From: an uncultured Saprospiraceae bacterium
Lineage (GTDB): Bacteria > Bacteroidota > Bacteroidia > Chitinophagales > Saprospiraceae
Length of the DNA stretch: 64,000 nt
Reading direction: 5' to 3'
NCBI GenBank assembly: GCA_937950315.1
Contig: CALFDU010000083.1
Coordinates: 1-64,000, forward strand
Positions 29,925 to 39,324 of the stretch are shown here, piece after piece. A program made the position numbers and the translations under genes. Under the pieces are notes generated by a model. The model saw only the letters and a list, made by a program, of their open reading frames with translations. It made no database searches and was not told where the DNA came from. Each line of letters opens with the position of its first letter. The stretch's first letter is position 1.

Positions 29925-30359
29925 ATGTATTTACAATTTCCGACAAGTACCTTCGATAAGAATTATCTCATACACACAGATAATTACGAGTACGAAAATG
30001 CGTACGACTTGATTTATGAATTGTTTTCTAAGCATATATTTATTGATCGGGAAGCAGAATTGTATTTGTATCAATTGCTGAAAGATACCGGCTATGGATC
30101 GATAGAAGGAATTCCTATTGATCAGTTGAATGGGATCGTCAATTATTTTCTAAAGAGCCGCGATCAATATCGGGTAAACTACGATGAGGAGCGCTTGACC
30201 TACCTGTTGCTTGCCGCAATAAAATCAAGCGAGATCATATTATCTATCGACCAACAAGTTATTTCTGAATTACAAGTGCCAATCTCATTGGAACGCGATT
30301 CTACTATTACGTTTTTTAAAAAGAATAAATTGAATACCATCAAATTCAAATCAATATAG
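29925..30359 (+). CDS. hypothetical protein upstream of DUF4132 gene
   Basis: A 144-residue acidic, mostly helical cytoplasmic protein with no family that I recognise. One nucleotide separates its TAG from the ATG of the DUF4132 gene, so the two are almost certainly translated from one mRNA and may form a complex. The ATG at 29925 is the first in frame. Confidence 0.75.
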   Translation: MYLQFPTSTFDKNYLIHTDNYEYENAYDLIYELFSKHIFIDREAELYLYQLLKDTGYGSIEGIPIDQLNGIVNYFLKSRDQYRVNYDEERLTYLLLAAIKSSEIILSIDQQVISELQVPISLERDSTITFFKKNKLNTIKFKSI

Positions 30360-30360
30360 C

Positions 30361-33300
30361 ATGGGTTTACTCGACAAATTATTCAAACGTCTACAACGTG
30401 AAGAAAAATCAGAGCAGGAAAGTGAAGAAGAAAATGTAGCATTTAAAGATATTATCTTTGATTGGTTCAATGAAAACAATGATAGTGTAGAAGGATTTAT
30501 CCAAGAATTTTTACATCCATGTATTGATAGATACAAGCAACTTGAGCACAAGAAAAAATATTTTGAAAGCCAGCCCGAAGAGGCTTTTGAAACAAACTTT
30601 AATAGCCATAGTATTCTTTATCTAGCTGGCAAGTACCCAAGCAATCGAAGATTTAAGTTGTTGTTTGATTATGTAATGGATAAGTCCAACAATGCTTATC
30701 ATCTGAAAGAGGCCATTCGTATGTGGGTCAGACGGAACGAATTTGACGAAAGTACCATGAAGTTTTTCAATGTACTGCAAGCAGGTCGAATCAATTGTCA
30801 GCTGTATCATGCGGTGTATGATCAACGTGATTCAAACATCAGTTCCATAGTCTCGCTGCCGGCTAATGTGATGCCAATACTGAGAGCTGATCATCGAGCA
30901 GTTTTTGAAATGGTGTTTCCTTATATTAAAGAGCAAGCATTTAGTGAGAAGTTGTATGTGTTGTCGGGTTGTTTGGCGCCTGGTCAGGGGATGGAATACA
31001 ATGATGAATCGGTAATGGAGTGTAGGGCTGAGGTGAATAAAATAATTGATCTGCAAAATGCAACGGATGTTGTTCCGATCAGCAGGGAATTGGTGATGGA
31101 TTATGAAAACGCCATACTTGCTTTGCCGAGGTCTGAAGTATATGCTAGCACCGATAGTAAGAAACGAAGGTATCTGTCGCTTAAAAATTTTCCTGAAGTG
31201 AAGACTTTCCTTCAAAAGCACAAAGGGAATGAAGTGGCGATTCTAAAATTTATGGTTTATCAGTTGGGGCTTAATTATTTGAATCGTGATTTAAAAAAGA
31301 CCTACAAGGAAATCATCAAAGAAGTCCTGAAAGACATCAAGATAAATGAACAGCAATTTTGTGCCATTGTCGATCAAAAAATCTCATCGAATAGTCCGAT
31401 GATTTATAATGAAATGCTGGCTCCAATATTTGCGCAAGCGACAACGGAAAAAAAGAGCAATGAGGAACTGGTTGCACATCTTGAAAATAAATTGTTGAGA
31501 GATATTGAGAATGCTCTTGACTTGTATGAATATCAAACTATTTTTGATGCCATAAAATTAAAGCGCGATAAGCTGAGTGATGAAAATGCTCAATCATTGG
31601 TAGATGCCAAGTACAATCGATTATACGGTCGATTGAGTTTTCAGTACAACTGGGTGGCGCTTACTTTGCGGGATAAGAAACATGGAGATTTTGTGTTTGA
31701 AATTCTTCTAGGAAAATTGAATCAACTGTTTCCTAGTTCGCTTAAGTCTTTGTCCAAACATATTCAATATTTACAGGATGACCATAAAATGGCGACCTTA
31801 AATCTGGATGGTGTTGATTACGATTTCACGGTAAATATTTTTACTGAATTGAATAAGGTCTTAGCGTCCAAGAAAATAGCTTATCGTTTTGTACCTATTG
31901 TGATCAACAAAAGAACTGCGTATCGAAGGGATGTTGTTGAATACAATTGTGCCATTGAGCTTTTGAATTACGAACAGTTTTTGGTGTACAAAACAAAGTT
32001 CTTAGCATCTAATGAAATGATCAACTCTTCTTTGATATCGGATATCAAATATGAAATTTTGAATGCACCGATGTTGGGTGTAGGTCCTGTAGATGGGCTA
32101 GCAAGTGCTGATGACACTACATTTAGCAATGATCCAAGGTGGAAATGGTTTAAAGACGATTATGTTGATAAATTGGAGAGTTCTGTAAAGTGGTATGATC
32201 TGATGGATCTTCATATAGAGTGCAAGGGATCGTCGAAGCCCAATAAGCAATGGGCGGGTCAGATTACAAAAGCGGTTGATGAATTTGGTGAGGAGCGATA
32301 TTTTAAGGAATTGGGTTCTATGATGTCGAGTTCATTGAAAGAATCCTTTTGGTTTTTGGATCAATACAGAACGACGATCAAAGGAATCGTCTGGTCTTGT
32401 GCATTGCGGGCGAACGAAGAATCGCTCTCGTTGGTGAAGCTAATCACAGAGGCGGCGTACACAAAAATACCGGGGATTGGTCCTAAGTCAACGGCTCTTG
32501 GAAATGTAGGATTGAATGCTTTGGTGTTGTCGGGAAGTGATGAAGCTTTTGGGATGTTGAACTTGATGCGAAACAAAAGTAAGTATGCAAGATTTGTCAA
32601 GGCGATCGACAAGGCGATTGATAAGTTTCTTGAATCTGCTCCTGGTGATCCGGAATTATTGGCAGATAAAAGCATTCCGCGTTTTGGATTTGAAGGAAAT
32701 GGGAAGCTGGTGAGTATCGATGAAAAGGTAGGTGTGCAGTATGTGATTAAAAACATGAAGCTTTCTAAAAAATGGACTGTTGATGGAAAACCACAATCAG
32801 CGACACCTGCGATCATAAAAGAAAGTTATCCTGCGCAAGAGAAAGAAATCAGTACTGAATTTAAGCGAATCAATGCGATCTACAAGCAGTTAAAAGACCG
32901 AATAAAAACGTATTGGTTGTATGATAGGAAATGGGAGCATGCCCACTGGCAAAAACACATTATCGGGCATCCATTGTTGGAGTCCTATCTGACGCAGATG
33001 ATATGGAGGAACGAAACGAAAGGCGAGAGCTTTATGTATGAGGGTGGAAAATGCTTGGATGTAGATGGGAAGGAGGTAGTCTGCGAAAAGGAAAATATTA
33101 TTAGTCTATGGCATCCGATTGATGCGGGTAAAGAAGAAATCGATGGGTGGCAAAAATTTGTGTATCGCAATAAGATTGTTCAGCCGCTCCGTCAGGCCTT
33201 CCGGGAACATTATCCTTTTTCTGAGGCAGAATCTGGCATGCTAGAGTCCGAAAGATTTGCACATCACTTTTTGGCGGTGAAGAAATTGATGGCGATTGCC

Positions 33301-33981
33301 AATGGTGCGGGTTGGGTATTTACCTATGAACACGAAGGGGAGAGTTGGCCTCGTAAATTTGTCAAACCCATCGGAGCAACCATACATCTGCGATGTGATT
33401 ACCATAGAAACGATTATGCGATTCCGACCAAGATGATTTATTTTGAGAAAGGCAATACGGTGAAGTTGGTGTACAATAGTAAGGAACCTAAGATTCCGTT
33501 TTCGGAAATTCCAAACAAGACCAAATCGGAATTGTGTAGAGATATGGATTTGTTTATCGCCACTACGAGTATCGCCAATGATCCTGAATTGTCATTGAAG
33601 ACCGAAGCGGAAAAGTTTTATCGTGAGGATTTCAACAAGGGTAATTTTTCTGACAATGCTTCTGCTAAAATCAGGAAACAGGTTTTGGCAGTGATTGCTT
33701 CTAGTCTTGGGATTGATCCGGTGTTTGATAAAAATTATCTCATTGTGAATGGCAAATTGAAGAAGTATCGAATCAATTTAGGAAGTGGTTTTGCACAATT
33801 GGCGGATAGTCAACAGCATGTAAACTTACTACCAGATGTTACGCCACTGAAAAAAAGCAAAAAACATCATACACCCATCCAAGATGATGAGACCTTATAT
33901 ATCATCATGGCCAAGGCATTGTTGCTCGCCAAGGATGATCAGATCACGGACGAGAAGTTTTTGAAGGCCATTGAAAATTGA
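30361..33981 (+). CDS. large DUF4132 domain protein (MolR/YehI-like)
   Basis: 1206 residues, no signal peptide or membrane segment. The C-terminal region (about 915-1060: LWHPIDAGKEEIDGWQ, then PLRQAFREHYPF, then NGAGWVFTYEHEGESWPR) is a DUF4132 domain, as in E. coli YehI and MolR. The remainder is helical with a HEAT-like feel (ILKFMVYQLG, then LVKLITEAAYTKIPG). The biochemical role is not established for the family. Codon use matches neighbours. The copy of ATTTGCGCAAGC at 31428-31439 lies inside this frame and encodes IFAQA. Operon: 144-residue protein, this gene, small membrane protein. Confidence 0.8.
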   Translation: MGLLDKLFKRLQREEKSEQESEEENVAFKDIIFDWFNENNDSVEGFIQEFLHPCIDRYKQLEHKKKYFESQPEEAFETNFNSHSILYLAGKYPSNRRFKLLFDYVMDKSNNAYHLKEAIRMWVRRNEFDESTMKFFNVLQAGRINCQLYHAVYDQRDSNISSIVSLPANVMPILRADHRAVFEMVFPYIKEQAFSEKLYVLSGCLAPGQGMEYNDESVMECRAEVNKIIDLQNATDVVPISRELVMDYENAILALPRSEVYASTDSKKRRYLSLKNFPEVKTFLQKHKGNEVAILKFMVYQLGLNYLNRDLKKTYKEIIKEVLKDIKINEQQFCAIVDQKISSNSPMIYNEMLAPIFAQATTEKKSNEELVAHLENKLLRDIENALDLYEYQTIFDAIKLKRDKLSDENAQSLVDAKYNRLYGRLSFQYNWVALTLRDKKHGDFVFEILLGKLNQLFPSSLKSLSKHIQYLQDDHKMATLNLDGVDYDFTVNIFTELNKVLASKKIAYRFVPIVINKRTAYRRDVVEYNCAIELLNYEQFLVYKTKFLASNEMINSSLISDIKYEILNAPMLGVGPVDGLASADDTTFSNDPRWKWFKDDYVDKLESSVKWYDLMDLHIECKGSSKPNKQWAGQITKAVDEFGEERYFKELGSMMSSSLKESFWFLDQYRTTIKGIVWSCALRANEESLSLVKLITEAAYTKIPGIGPKSTALGNVGLNALVLSGSDEAFGMLNLMRNKSKYARFVKAIDKAIDKFLESAPGDPELLADKSIPRFGFEGNGKLVSIDEKVGVQYVIKNMKLSKKWTVDGKPQSATPAIIKESYPAQEKEISTEFKRINAIYKQLKDRIKTYWLYDRKWEHAHWQKHIIGHPLLESYLTQMIWRNETKGESFMYEGGKCLDVDGKEVVCEKENIISLWHPIDAGKEEIDGWQKFVYRNKIVQPLRQAFREHYPFSEAESGMLESERFAHHFLAVKKLMAIANGAGWVFTYEHEGESWPRKFVKPIGATIHLRCDYHRNDYAIPTKMIYFEKGNTVKLVYNSKEPKIPFSEIPNKTKSELCRDMDLFIATTSIANDPELSLKTEAEKFYREDFNKGNFSDNASAKIRKQVLAVIASSLGIDPVFDKNYLIVNGKLKKYRINLGSGFAQLADSQQHVNLLPDVTPLKKSKKHHTPIQDDETLYIIMAKALLLAKDDQITDEKFLKAIEN

Positions 33982-34048
33982 GAAATCAAATAAGATGAAG
34001 ACGATTCGCAATAGAGTAAAATTCTTGTGGTTGAATACCTACTAATTG

Positions 34049-34321
34049 ATGAAGGACATGAAATCCATTGTGCGAAATTTAATCATTGTATTGGTCTTGT
34101 TGTCGATTCCATTGGTAGCGATGCAGTTTACCGATGAGGTAGAGTGGGGTGCTGGAGACTTTCTAGTAGGAGGTATTATTTTGTTTTGTTTGATTTCAGG
34201 GATTGACTATTTATTGCATCGGATTGAAAATCGCAAGTATCGAGTGCTTGCGATCATTTTGTTGCTCGTCGTATTTTTCTTGATTTGGGTGGAGTTGGCT
34301 GTGGGAATTTTTCCTTTCTGA
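34049..34321 (+). CDS. small membrane protein
   Basis: 90 residues with three predicted membrane segments (LIIVLVLLSIPLVAM; FLVGGIILFCLISGIDYLL; VLAIILLLVVFFLIWVEL) and short polar loops. It starts at the ATG at 34049 (a TTG precedes it). It is 67 nt after the DUF4132 gene on the same strand. I do not recognise the family. Confidence 0.65.
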   Translation: MKDMKSIVRNLIIVLVLLSIPLVAMQFTDEVEWGAGDFLVGGIILFCLISGIDYLLHRIENRKYRVLAIILLLVVFFLIWVELAVGIFPF

Positions 34322-34440
34322 TGACCAACCTTTTTTTTAATGGCTGCGTTGGTTGAATTATGAACAAGTGGCTGAGAGGATAGAGGTATCCAATGTTATT
34401 TTATGAGCGTAGAAAAAAACAGGATAGAATTAGCTTGCGC

Positions 34441-34473
34441 TTTACGTATTATTTACATAAATTTACACGTAAA
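34441..34473 (+). promoter_or_regulatory. operator candidate of the PIN toxin-antitoxin operon
   Basis: TTTACGT (34441-34447) and ACGTAAA (34467-34473) form an inverted repeat. TTTAC occurs at 34441, 34452 and 34462, about one helical turn apart. The region is directly before the antitoxin ATG (34483), where an autorepressor would bind. Confidence 0.5.
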
Positions 34474-34482
34474 GATATTACA

Positions 34483-34734
34483 ATGGATAAAAAGTTAACG
34501 TTAAGTCTAGATAAAGCAATCATAGAAAAAGCAAAAAGCTATGCAAAGCAAAATAAAACAAGCTTATCCAAAATGATTGAAGTGTACTTTGATTCACTTA
34601 CAAGTGATGCCGATGATAATGATCACATCAGAGCAACACCATTGGTAGAAAGTTTGTGTGGCGTTATTAAATTGCCAAAAGATTTTGATTATAAAAAATC
34701 TAAGGCTGAATATCTGCTTGAAAAGTACAAATGA
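34483..34734 (+). CDS. antitoxin, ribbon-helix-helix (DUF6364-like)
   Basis: 83 residues from ATG 34483 (MDKKLTLSLDKAIIEKAKSY). The upstream frame to 34393 runs through the operator and is rejected. The N-terminal half is a ribbon-helix-helix DNA-binding unit (KLTLSLDKAIIEKAKSYAKQ, then NKTSLSKMIEVYF). The C-terminal tail (LPKDFDYKKSKAEYLLEKY) is the usual toxin-wrapping segment of this antitoxin type. Its stop overlaps the toxin ATG by 4 nt. Confidence 0.85.
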   Translation: MDKKLTLSLDKAIIEKAKSYAKQNKTSLSKMIEVYFDSLTSDADDNDHIRATPLVESLCGVIKLPKDFDYKKSKAEYLLEKYK

Positions 34735-35156
34735 AAAAAATTCTCATCGACACGAATATAATTATTGATCTTCTCGCTAAGAGAGAAAAACATTTCATAA
34801 GCAGCCAACAAATATTTTCTTTGGCAGATAAAAATAAAATTCAACTTATCATTTCAACTTTGAGCATAGCAAATGCTCATTATGTATTGTATGATGTGAT
34901 GAAACTAAAAAACGCTAGATCAATAATTGGCAAATTTAAAGTATTGGTAAAACCACAATCTCTAACCGACAAAATTATTGAACTTGCCCTTAATGATAAA
35001 TCGTTCAAAGATTTTGAAGATGGCATTCAATACTATACTGCCTTGGCATCAAATTGCTCAGCAATTGTAACAAGAAATACAAAAGACTTTAAAAATTCTA
35101 GTATTCCAGTGTTACAACCCAAAGAGTATTTGGTTAAAATGAATGTTGATAAATAA
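34731..35156 (+). CDS. PIN-domain ribonuclease toxin (VapC-like)
   Basis: A 141-residue PIN nuclease. Acidic metal ligands are Asp7 in LIDTNIIIDLL, a central Glu/Asp pair in KDFEDGIQYYTA, and a final Asp in VTRNTKDF. It probably cleaves tRNA or mRNA when free of the upstream antitoxin, whose gene overlaps it by 4 nt. The 277 nt that follow (35157-35433) hold only a small TGGGT-N5-ACCCA palindrome at 35287-35301. Confidence 0.88.
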   Translation: MKKILIDTNIIIDLLAKREKHFISSQQIFSLADKNKIQLIISTLSIANAHYVLYDVMKLKNARSIIGKFKVLVKPQSLTDKIIELALNDKSFKDFEDGIQYYTALASNCSAIVTRNTKDFKNSSIPVLQPKEYLVKMNVDK

Positions 35157-35433
35157 TATTCTATAATCACAACCTAGCTCCAATCTTTTCACCTCTCTTC
35201 CTCTTTCAAAATGATTTCCTGGGCTATAAAACCCCATAAACACTGAATAAATCCCTCTTTCTTCTCTAGATTTCACAAAAACAATGTGGGTGACATACCC
35301 ACCCATTAGGGTGATTGTATGCGCCAAAATGATGCATTACTTTTAGGCTTAGAATAAAAGGCAACCATTGTGAGGGCTGAAAAAACCATCATCGTATGTC
35401 TTAAAATATTTTCAAACCCCAATAAGAACAATT

Positions 35434-37746
35434 ATGAAGACATATTTAAAAATTGCTTTAGCAGTATGTTTTATTGCTATTTCAAATCAAGTACAGGCAC
35501 AATTTTTTGAAGGTTTTGAAGGTGCGAGCTTTCCTCCAGCTGGATGGACTTCATACATAGGTGTGAATGGTCAAGGAACAGTCAATGATTGGCAATTGAC
35601 TACAGCTATTGCTAATTCAGGAGCTCAAAGTGCATTTGTTTTTGAAGAAGATGTACCTGATGTAGCAGAAGATTGGTTGGTTACTCCTCAATTTACTCCA
35701 AATGCTGATTTTGATGGAATTTCATTTTTTGAAAGACAAGTTTTTGCTTCTGATCTTGGAAGTGTTTATACCATTAGAGTATCTACAGCTTCTCAAACCA
35801 ATCATGCAGATTTTACAATCATAGAATCGTATACAGAGACAGATTTTACAACTGATTTCACACAAAGAATTGTTGATTTGTCCGCTTTTAATTTTACGCC
35901 CATTTATGTTGCATTTGTTTTGGAGCAGGATGATGGTGATACTTGGAACATCGATGATGTTACTCAGGTGAAGATTCCGCCTTGTAATAACTCCTCTGTT
36001 TTTGGTAATATACCAGTACCAAATGATGGATCTGTTTTTACTACTGCTGGATGTGTTCAACCTGGGGATTATGTGAATTATACTGGCATTGTAGAAGGAC
36101 ATCAGTATAAATTCTCTAGCTCAAATCCAAACGATTACATCACTGTCAGAAATGGAAGCAACAATGGATTGTTGTCTTTTGGAGTTGGAGACCAATTTCT
36201 TACTGCGCTGACTTCTGATGATATTGAGGTTCATATCAACTTGGATGATGGAGCCTGTGGGACTAGTACTACATGTAGAACTGCATCAGCTGAGTGTACC
36301 AATTGTATAGCTATCGACAATTGTAATAATGCGGTTGCATTGGAATGTGGTGATGTATTGATGAATGAATCTACGGTAGGTTCTACCGACGATGGCAACC
36401 CTGCATCGTGTACGATTGGGGTAGGGAATTGGTATCAGTTTACGCCGACAGTCACTTCTGCTGTAAACTTGACAGTGACTCCTGAAGCGGGATATAATGT
36501 AAAACTTGCGGTAGTAACGACGCCAGATTGTATTGACTTTACCTTGTTTCCAGCAGGTTGTCAAGACCAGGCAGGAGATGGTGGTCCAGAAAGAAGAGAT
36601 TTTGTAGCTGAGGCAGGTACCACCTACCATTTTTATATTGGTTGTCCGGGAGCGACATGTACGGATGTAGGTTCTTATGATTTAGAATTATTCTGCTCTC
36701 AGGAAAACTGGAGTTGTAGTACTGCAACAGATATGTCATGTGGTGATACATTTAGTGGTGAAACAACTTCTGGTGCAATCCGTGATATATTCAATCCAGG
36801 AGGATGTACCGCTGGGGAAGGATTGTGGTATAGGTTTGCTCCGACCGTAGATGGTACAGCAACAGTGACTTTGACACCAGAGTTTGATTTTGATGCACAA
36901 TTGTCTGTGCTAGAAAGCACAGATTGTATCACCTTCACTCCAGTACCTAGTGGTTGTGTAAATACTTTTCAAGATGGATTTGTGGAGACCCTTGTATATG
37001 ATTATACTGGAGGTACCGAATATTACTTCTATGCAGGGAACGCGATCATAAACTCAGAAGATGGAAATTTTGATCTAAGTTTGACCTGTGATGATGGATT
37101 CTGTAACAACACTACGCAGTTTCCTGGTGGATCCACATCTGCATCTGCGGAAAGTAATACTATTGTGACGATAACCATTGCTCAATGGGCTGGAGACTTT
37201 GCGTTGATTACCAATTTGACTGCGGGAGAAACGTATGAATTTACCAATTCTTCATCTGATTTGATTACCATTAGAGATGCGGTATCAGGTGATCCATTGA
37301 TGTCAGGAGTGGCGCCTTTGTCATTTACGACCACAAGCAATAATGATCTTGAAATTCACTATAATTTGGACGATGGCAATTGTGGAACGGAGCAACTTGA
37401 TCGAACAACAACTGTTGAATGTCTTACTTGTCCTTGTCCAGCCCAATTTACTTTTGGTACCGCATCCGGGTTGACAGGTACTGAGGATGGAATCGTTTTG
37501 TATGAAACAGATGGTGAAATAGAATCTGTTCAAACGATAGCATCAACAGGTGTAGTGACTTATAGTGCTGGAGGTGATATTACTTTAATGGAAGATTTTG
37601 AAGTCGTACAAGGAGGGGAATTTACCACAACGCATGATGGTTGTTCTGTGACCACTTTGCAAGGAGAAGGTCCTTTGAAATATAAAATCCTTATTAAGGA
37701 AAAAACAAGCAGCGAAAGTCAGCGAAGGGCTGATTTGAATAATTAA
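35434..37746 (+). CDS. secreted multidomain choice-of-anchor-J protein
   Basis: 770 residues with a signal peptide (MKTYLKIALAVCFIAI, then SNQVQAQ). Residues about 22-180 are a cleaved-adhesin/choice-of-anchor-J beta-sandwich (FFEGFEGASFPPAGW, then DWLVTPQF, then WNIDDV). Two copies of a Cys-rich module follow, about 185-290 and about 555-665 (YKFSSSNPNDYITVRNGS; EFTNSSSDLITIRDAVSG). Between them are two pre-peptidase-C-like beta domains (NWYQFTPTVTSAVNLTVTPE; LWYRFAPTVDGTATVTLTPE). The end (YSAGGDITLMEDFEV, then GGEFTTTHDGC) is a coat-hanger-like stack common in Saprospiria secreted proteins. Probably surface or exported; the ligand is unknown. Confidence 0.85.
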   Translation: MKTYLKIALAVCFIAISNQVQAQFFEGFEGASFPPAGWTSYIGVNGQGTVNDWQLTTAIANSGAQSAFVFEEDVPDVAEDWLVTPQFTPNADFDGISFFERQVFASDLGSVYTIRVSTASQTNHADFTIIESYTETDFTTDFTQRIVDLSAFNFTPIYVAFVLEQDDGDTWNIDDVTQVKIPPCNNSSVFGNIPVPNDGSVFTTAGCVQPGDYVNYTGIVEGHQYKFSSSNPNDYITVRNGSNNGLLSFGVGDQFLTALTSDDIEVHINLDDGACGTSTTCRTASAECTNCIAIDNCNNAVALECGDVLMNESTVGSTDDGNPASCTIGVGNWYQFTPTVTSAVNLTVTPEAGYNVKLAVVTTPDCIDFTLFPAGCQDQAGDGGPERRDFVAEAGTTYHFYIGCPGATCTDVGSYDLELFCSQENWSCSTATDMSCGDTFSGETTSGAIRDIFNPGGCTAGEGLWYRFAPTVDGTATVTLTPEFDFDAQLSVLESTDCITFTPVPSGCVNTFQDGFVETLVYDYTGGTEYYFYAGNAIINSEDGNFDLSLTCDDGFCNNTTQFPGGSTSASAESNTIVTITIAQWAGDFALITNLTAGETYEFTNSSSDLITIRDAVSGDPLMSGVAPLSFTTTSNNDLEIHYNLDDGNCGTEQLDRTTTVECLTCPCPAQFTFGTASGLTGTEDGIVLYETDGEIESVQTIASTGVVTYSAGGDITLMEDFEVVQGGEFTTTHDGCSVTTLQGEGPLKYKILIKEKTSSESQRRADLNN

Positions 37747-37758
37747 AACGGATTAGGT

Positions 37759-37803
37759 CTGCATATAAAATACGCAAGCTAAGCTTGGGTATTTTATATG
37801 CAG
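37759..37803. other. 45-nt long hairpin
   Basis: A 22-nt arm (37759-37780) and its complement (37782-37803) with one mismatch and a single-base loop. It contains GCAAGCT/AGCTTG. It sits 13 nt after the adhesin stop and before a normal terminator, so it is additional to termination. It may protect the mRNA 3' end or be a remnant of a palindromic element. Confidence 0.75.
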
Positions 37804-37818
37804 GCTCATTTTCAATTG

Positions 37819-37847
37819 AATCTCGGTTTTATGCTGAGATTTTTTTT
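37819..37847 (+). terminator. terminator of the adhesin-like gene
   Basis: AATCTC (37819-37824) pairs with GAGATT (37836-37841), followed by an uninterrupted T-run. It lies 70 nt past the stop and just before the convergent serine hydrolase. Confidence 0.7.
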
Positions 37848-37895
37848 GTGGTGATAATTAGGTTGTCGCTCGGTATGGTTTTTACCAAATGTGAT

Positions 37896-39317
37896 CTATT
37901 TCTCTATTGCCTTCAATACTTCTCTTGTCAGATCCCAGCGATTAAAACCTTGCTTTCCGTAGTCCAATCCTCTTCGTACAATCACCAAGTCGTGACTAGG
38001 TACTACAATGACAAACTGGCCACGATTGCCTGCTGTTGCATAAGCGTCTTTGGGAACGTCTGTGCGATCGTCTGGGACCAACCAAAATTGTCCGCCATAA
38101 AAATTTCCTGTTGCTGCTGTTGAGGGAGCAGGTGTACGTACAAATTCGATCCATTCTTTGGAGATGATTTGTTCTCCATCCCACATGCCATCATTGAGAT
38201 ACAAAAGTCCAAATCGAGCAAGGTCTCTGGCGTTGGTGTACACTTGACTACTCAATACAAAATCGCCAAAACGATCTGTGCTAAGGAAGGTAGACCTCAT
38301 GCCGATTTTGTCCAGCAATGCTTTTCTTGGAAAATGAAAGTAATCTTCGCCTAGTGTGTTTTTCATGGAGAGAACTGCCAAGATGGTGTCGTAGTTTTCG
38401 TAATCCCAAGAGCTACCTGGTGTTCTGATTAGTCCTCTGTTTCTTGCTCCATTGGTGATGCTTGCACCTGCCCAGTAGGCGAGCCCGGAACCGGTTGCAT
38501 ATTCCATTCTTCTGCTATCCACAGTGTATAGACCGCTTGACATATTCAAGGCATGACGCAAGGTGATTTCTTTTCTTGGATCCGTATCAGGATTGGCTTG
38601 TTTGGGAAGCCACTCTACGTTGAGTGGTTTGTCCAATGCCATTTTTCCTTGGTCGCTCAAGATGCCAAATAGGGTGGATGCAATGCTTTTTGCCGTTGAC
38701 CAGGTTCTTGTTTTGGTGGTATAATCAAACCCATCTGCATACTGCTCCGCAATGACTTCTCCTTTGTGCACGATCAATAGACTGATGGTGGTTTGTTCTG
38801 GTGTGTCTCTGTCGAATGACCAGTCGATGGCTTTTTTCAAGGCCATTTGGTCAACTCCTTTTGCCTGCTTGTTGATGGTAAATTTATCCCCATTCGGCCA
38901 GGCGATGTTCTTTGCATCATCGGTGAGTAGTGGCAATGTTTGGATAGGGAGCTTGTCGATGTCACTAAGGTTTTGGTCTGGTGGCAAGATGATGCATCCG
39001 ATGCCTTTTCTGAATGCTGCTCTCATGACGGGAGTGCCACCCGCAACGCCGATTTCTACGGCCTTTCTATCCCAGTCGATTTTGTAATCACCTCCTTTGG
39101 CAGTGCCTATTGGTCTGGATAGGTATTTCAATTCTTGGTCGTAGACTTGTTCGATGGTGCGCTCGCTGGTAAACAAGCCGTTGCAGGTAAGAATGGCTTG
39201 GACGCCATTGGAGATCATGTCCCGGTTGCTCTTGAAGTAATCGTAGGATTCGGTTTGTTGTCCAATGGCTTGAAAAACAAAAGCCAATAGAGCAGATAAA
39301 AGGGTAATTTTTTTCAT
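37896..39317 (-). CDS. secreted serine hydrolase, beta-lactamase/NylB fold
   Basis: 473 residues with a signal peptide (MKKITLLSALLAFVFQAIGQ). The C-terminal 300 residues form a class-C beta-lactamase-like serine hydrolase with SxxK motif STAK (Ser207, Lys210). A Tyr motif is in YENYD near 308, and GNRGQFVIVVPSHDL contains the last conserved block. The layout resembles 6-aminohexanoate-dimer hydrolase (NylB) and esterases more than true beta-lactamases. The N-terminal 140 residues are an extra domain of unknown role. It is 7 nt downstream of the RidA gene, forming an operon DUF6503-RidA-hydrolase. Confidence 0.83.
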   Translation of the reverse strand: MKKITLLSALLAFVFQAIGQQTESYDYFKSNRDMISNGVQAILTCNGLFTSERTIEQVYDQELKYLSRPIGTAKGGDYKIDWDRKAVEIGVAGGTPVMRAAFRKGIGCIILPPDQNLSDIDKLPIQTLPLLTDDAKNIAWPNGDKFTINKQAKGVDQMALKKAIDWSFDRDTPEQTTISLLIVHKGEVIAEQYADGFDYTTKTRTWSTAKSIASTLFGILSDQGKMALDKPLNVEWLPKQANPDTDPRKEITLRHALNMSSGLYTVDSRRMEYATGSGLAYWAGASITNGARNRGLIRTPGSSWDYENYDTILAVLSMKNTLGEDYFHFPRKALLDKIGMRSTFLSTDRFGDFVLSSQVYTNARDLARFGLLYLNDGMWDGEQIISKEWIEFVRTPAPSTAATGNFYGGQFWLVPDDRTDVPKDAYATAGNRGQFVIVVPSHDLVIVRRGLDYGKQGFNRWDLTREVLKAIEK

Positions 39318-39324
39318 GTTGATT

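Noticed and set aside
35112-35327. Minus-strand reading frame after the PIN toxin gene
   Set aside because: No signal, domain or plausible start; overlaps the toxin 3' end antisense.
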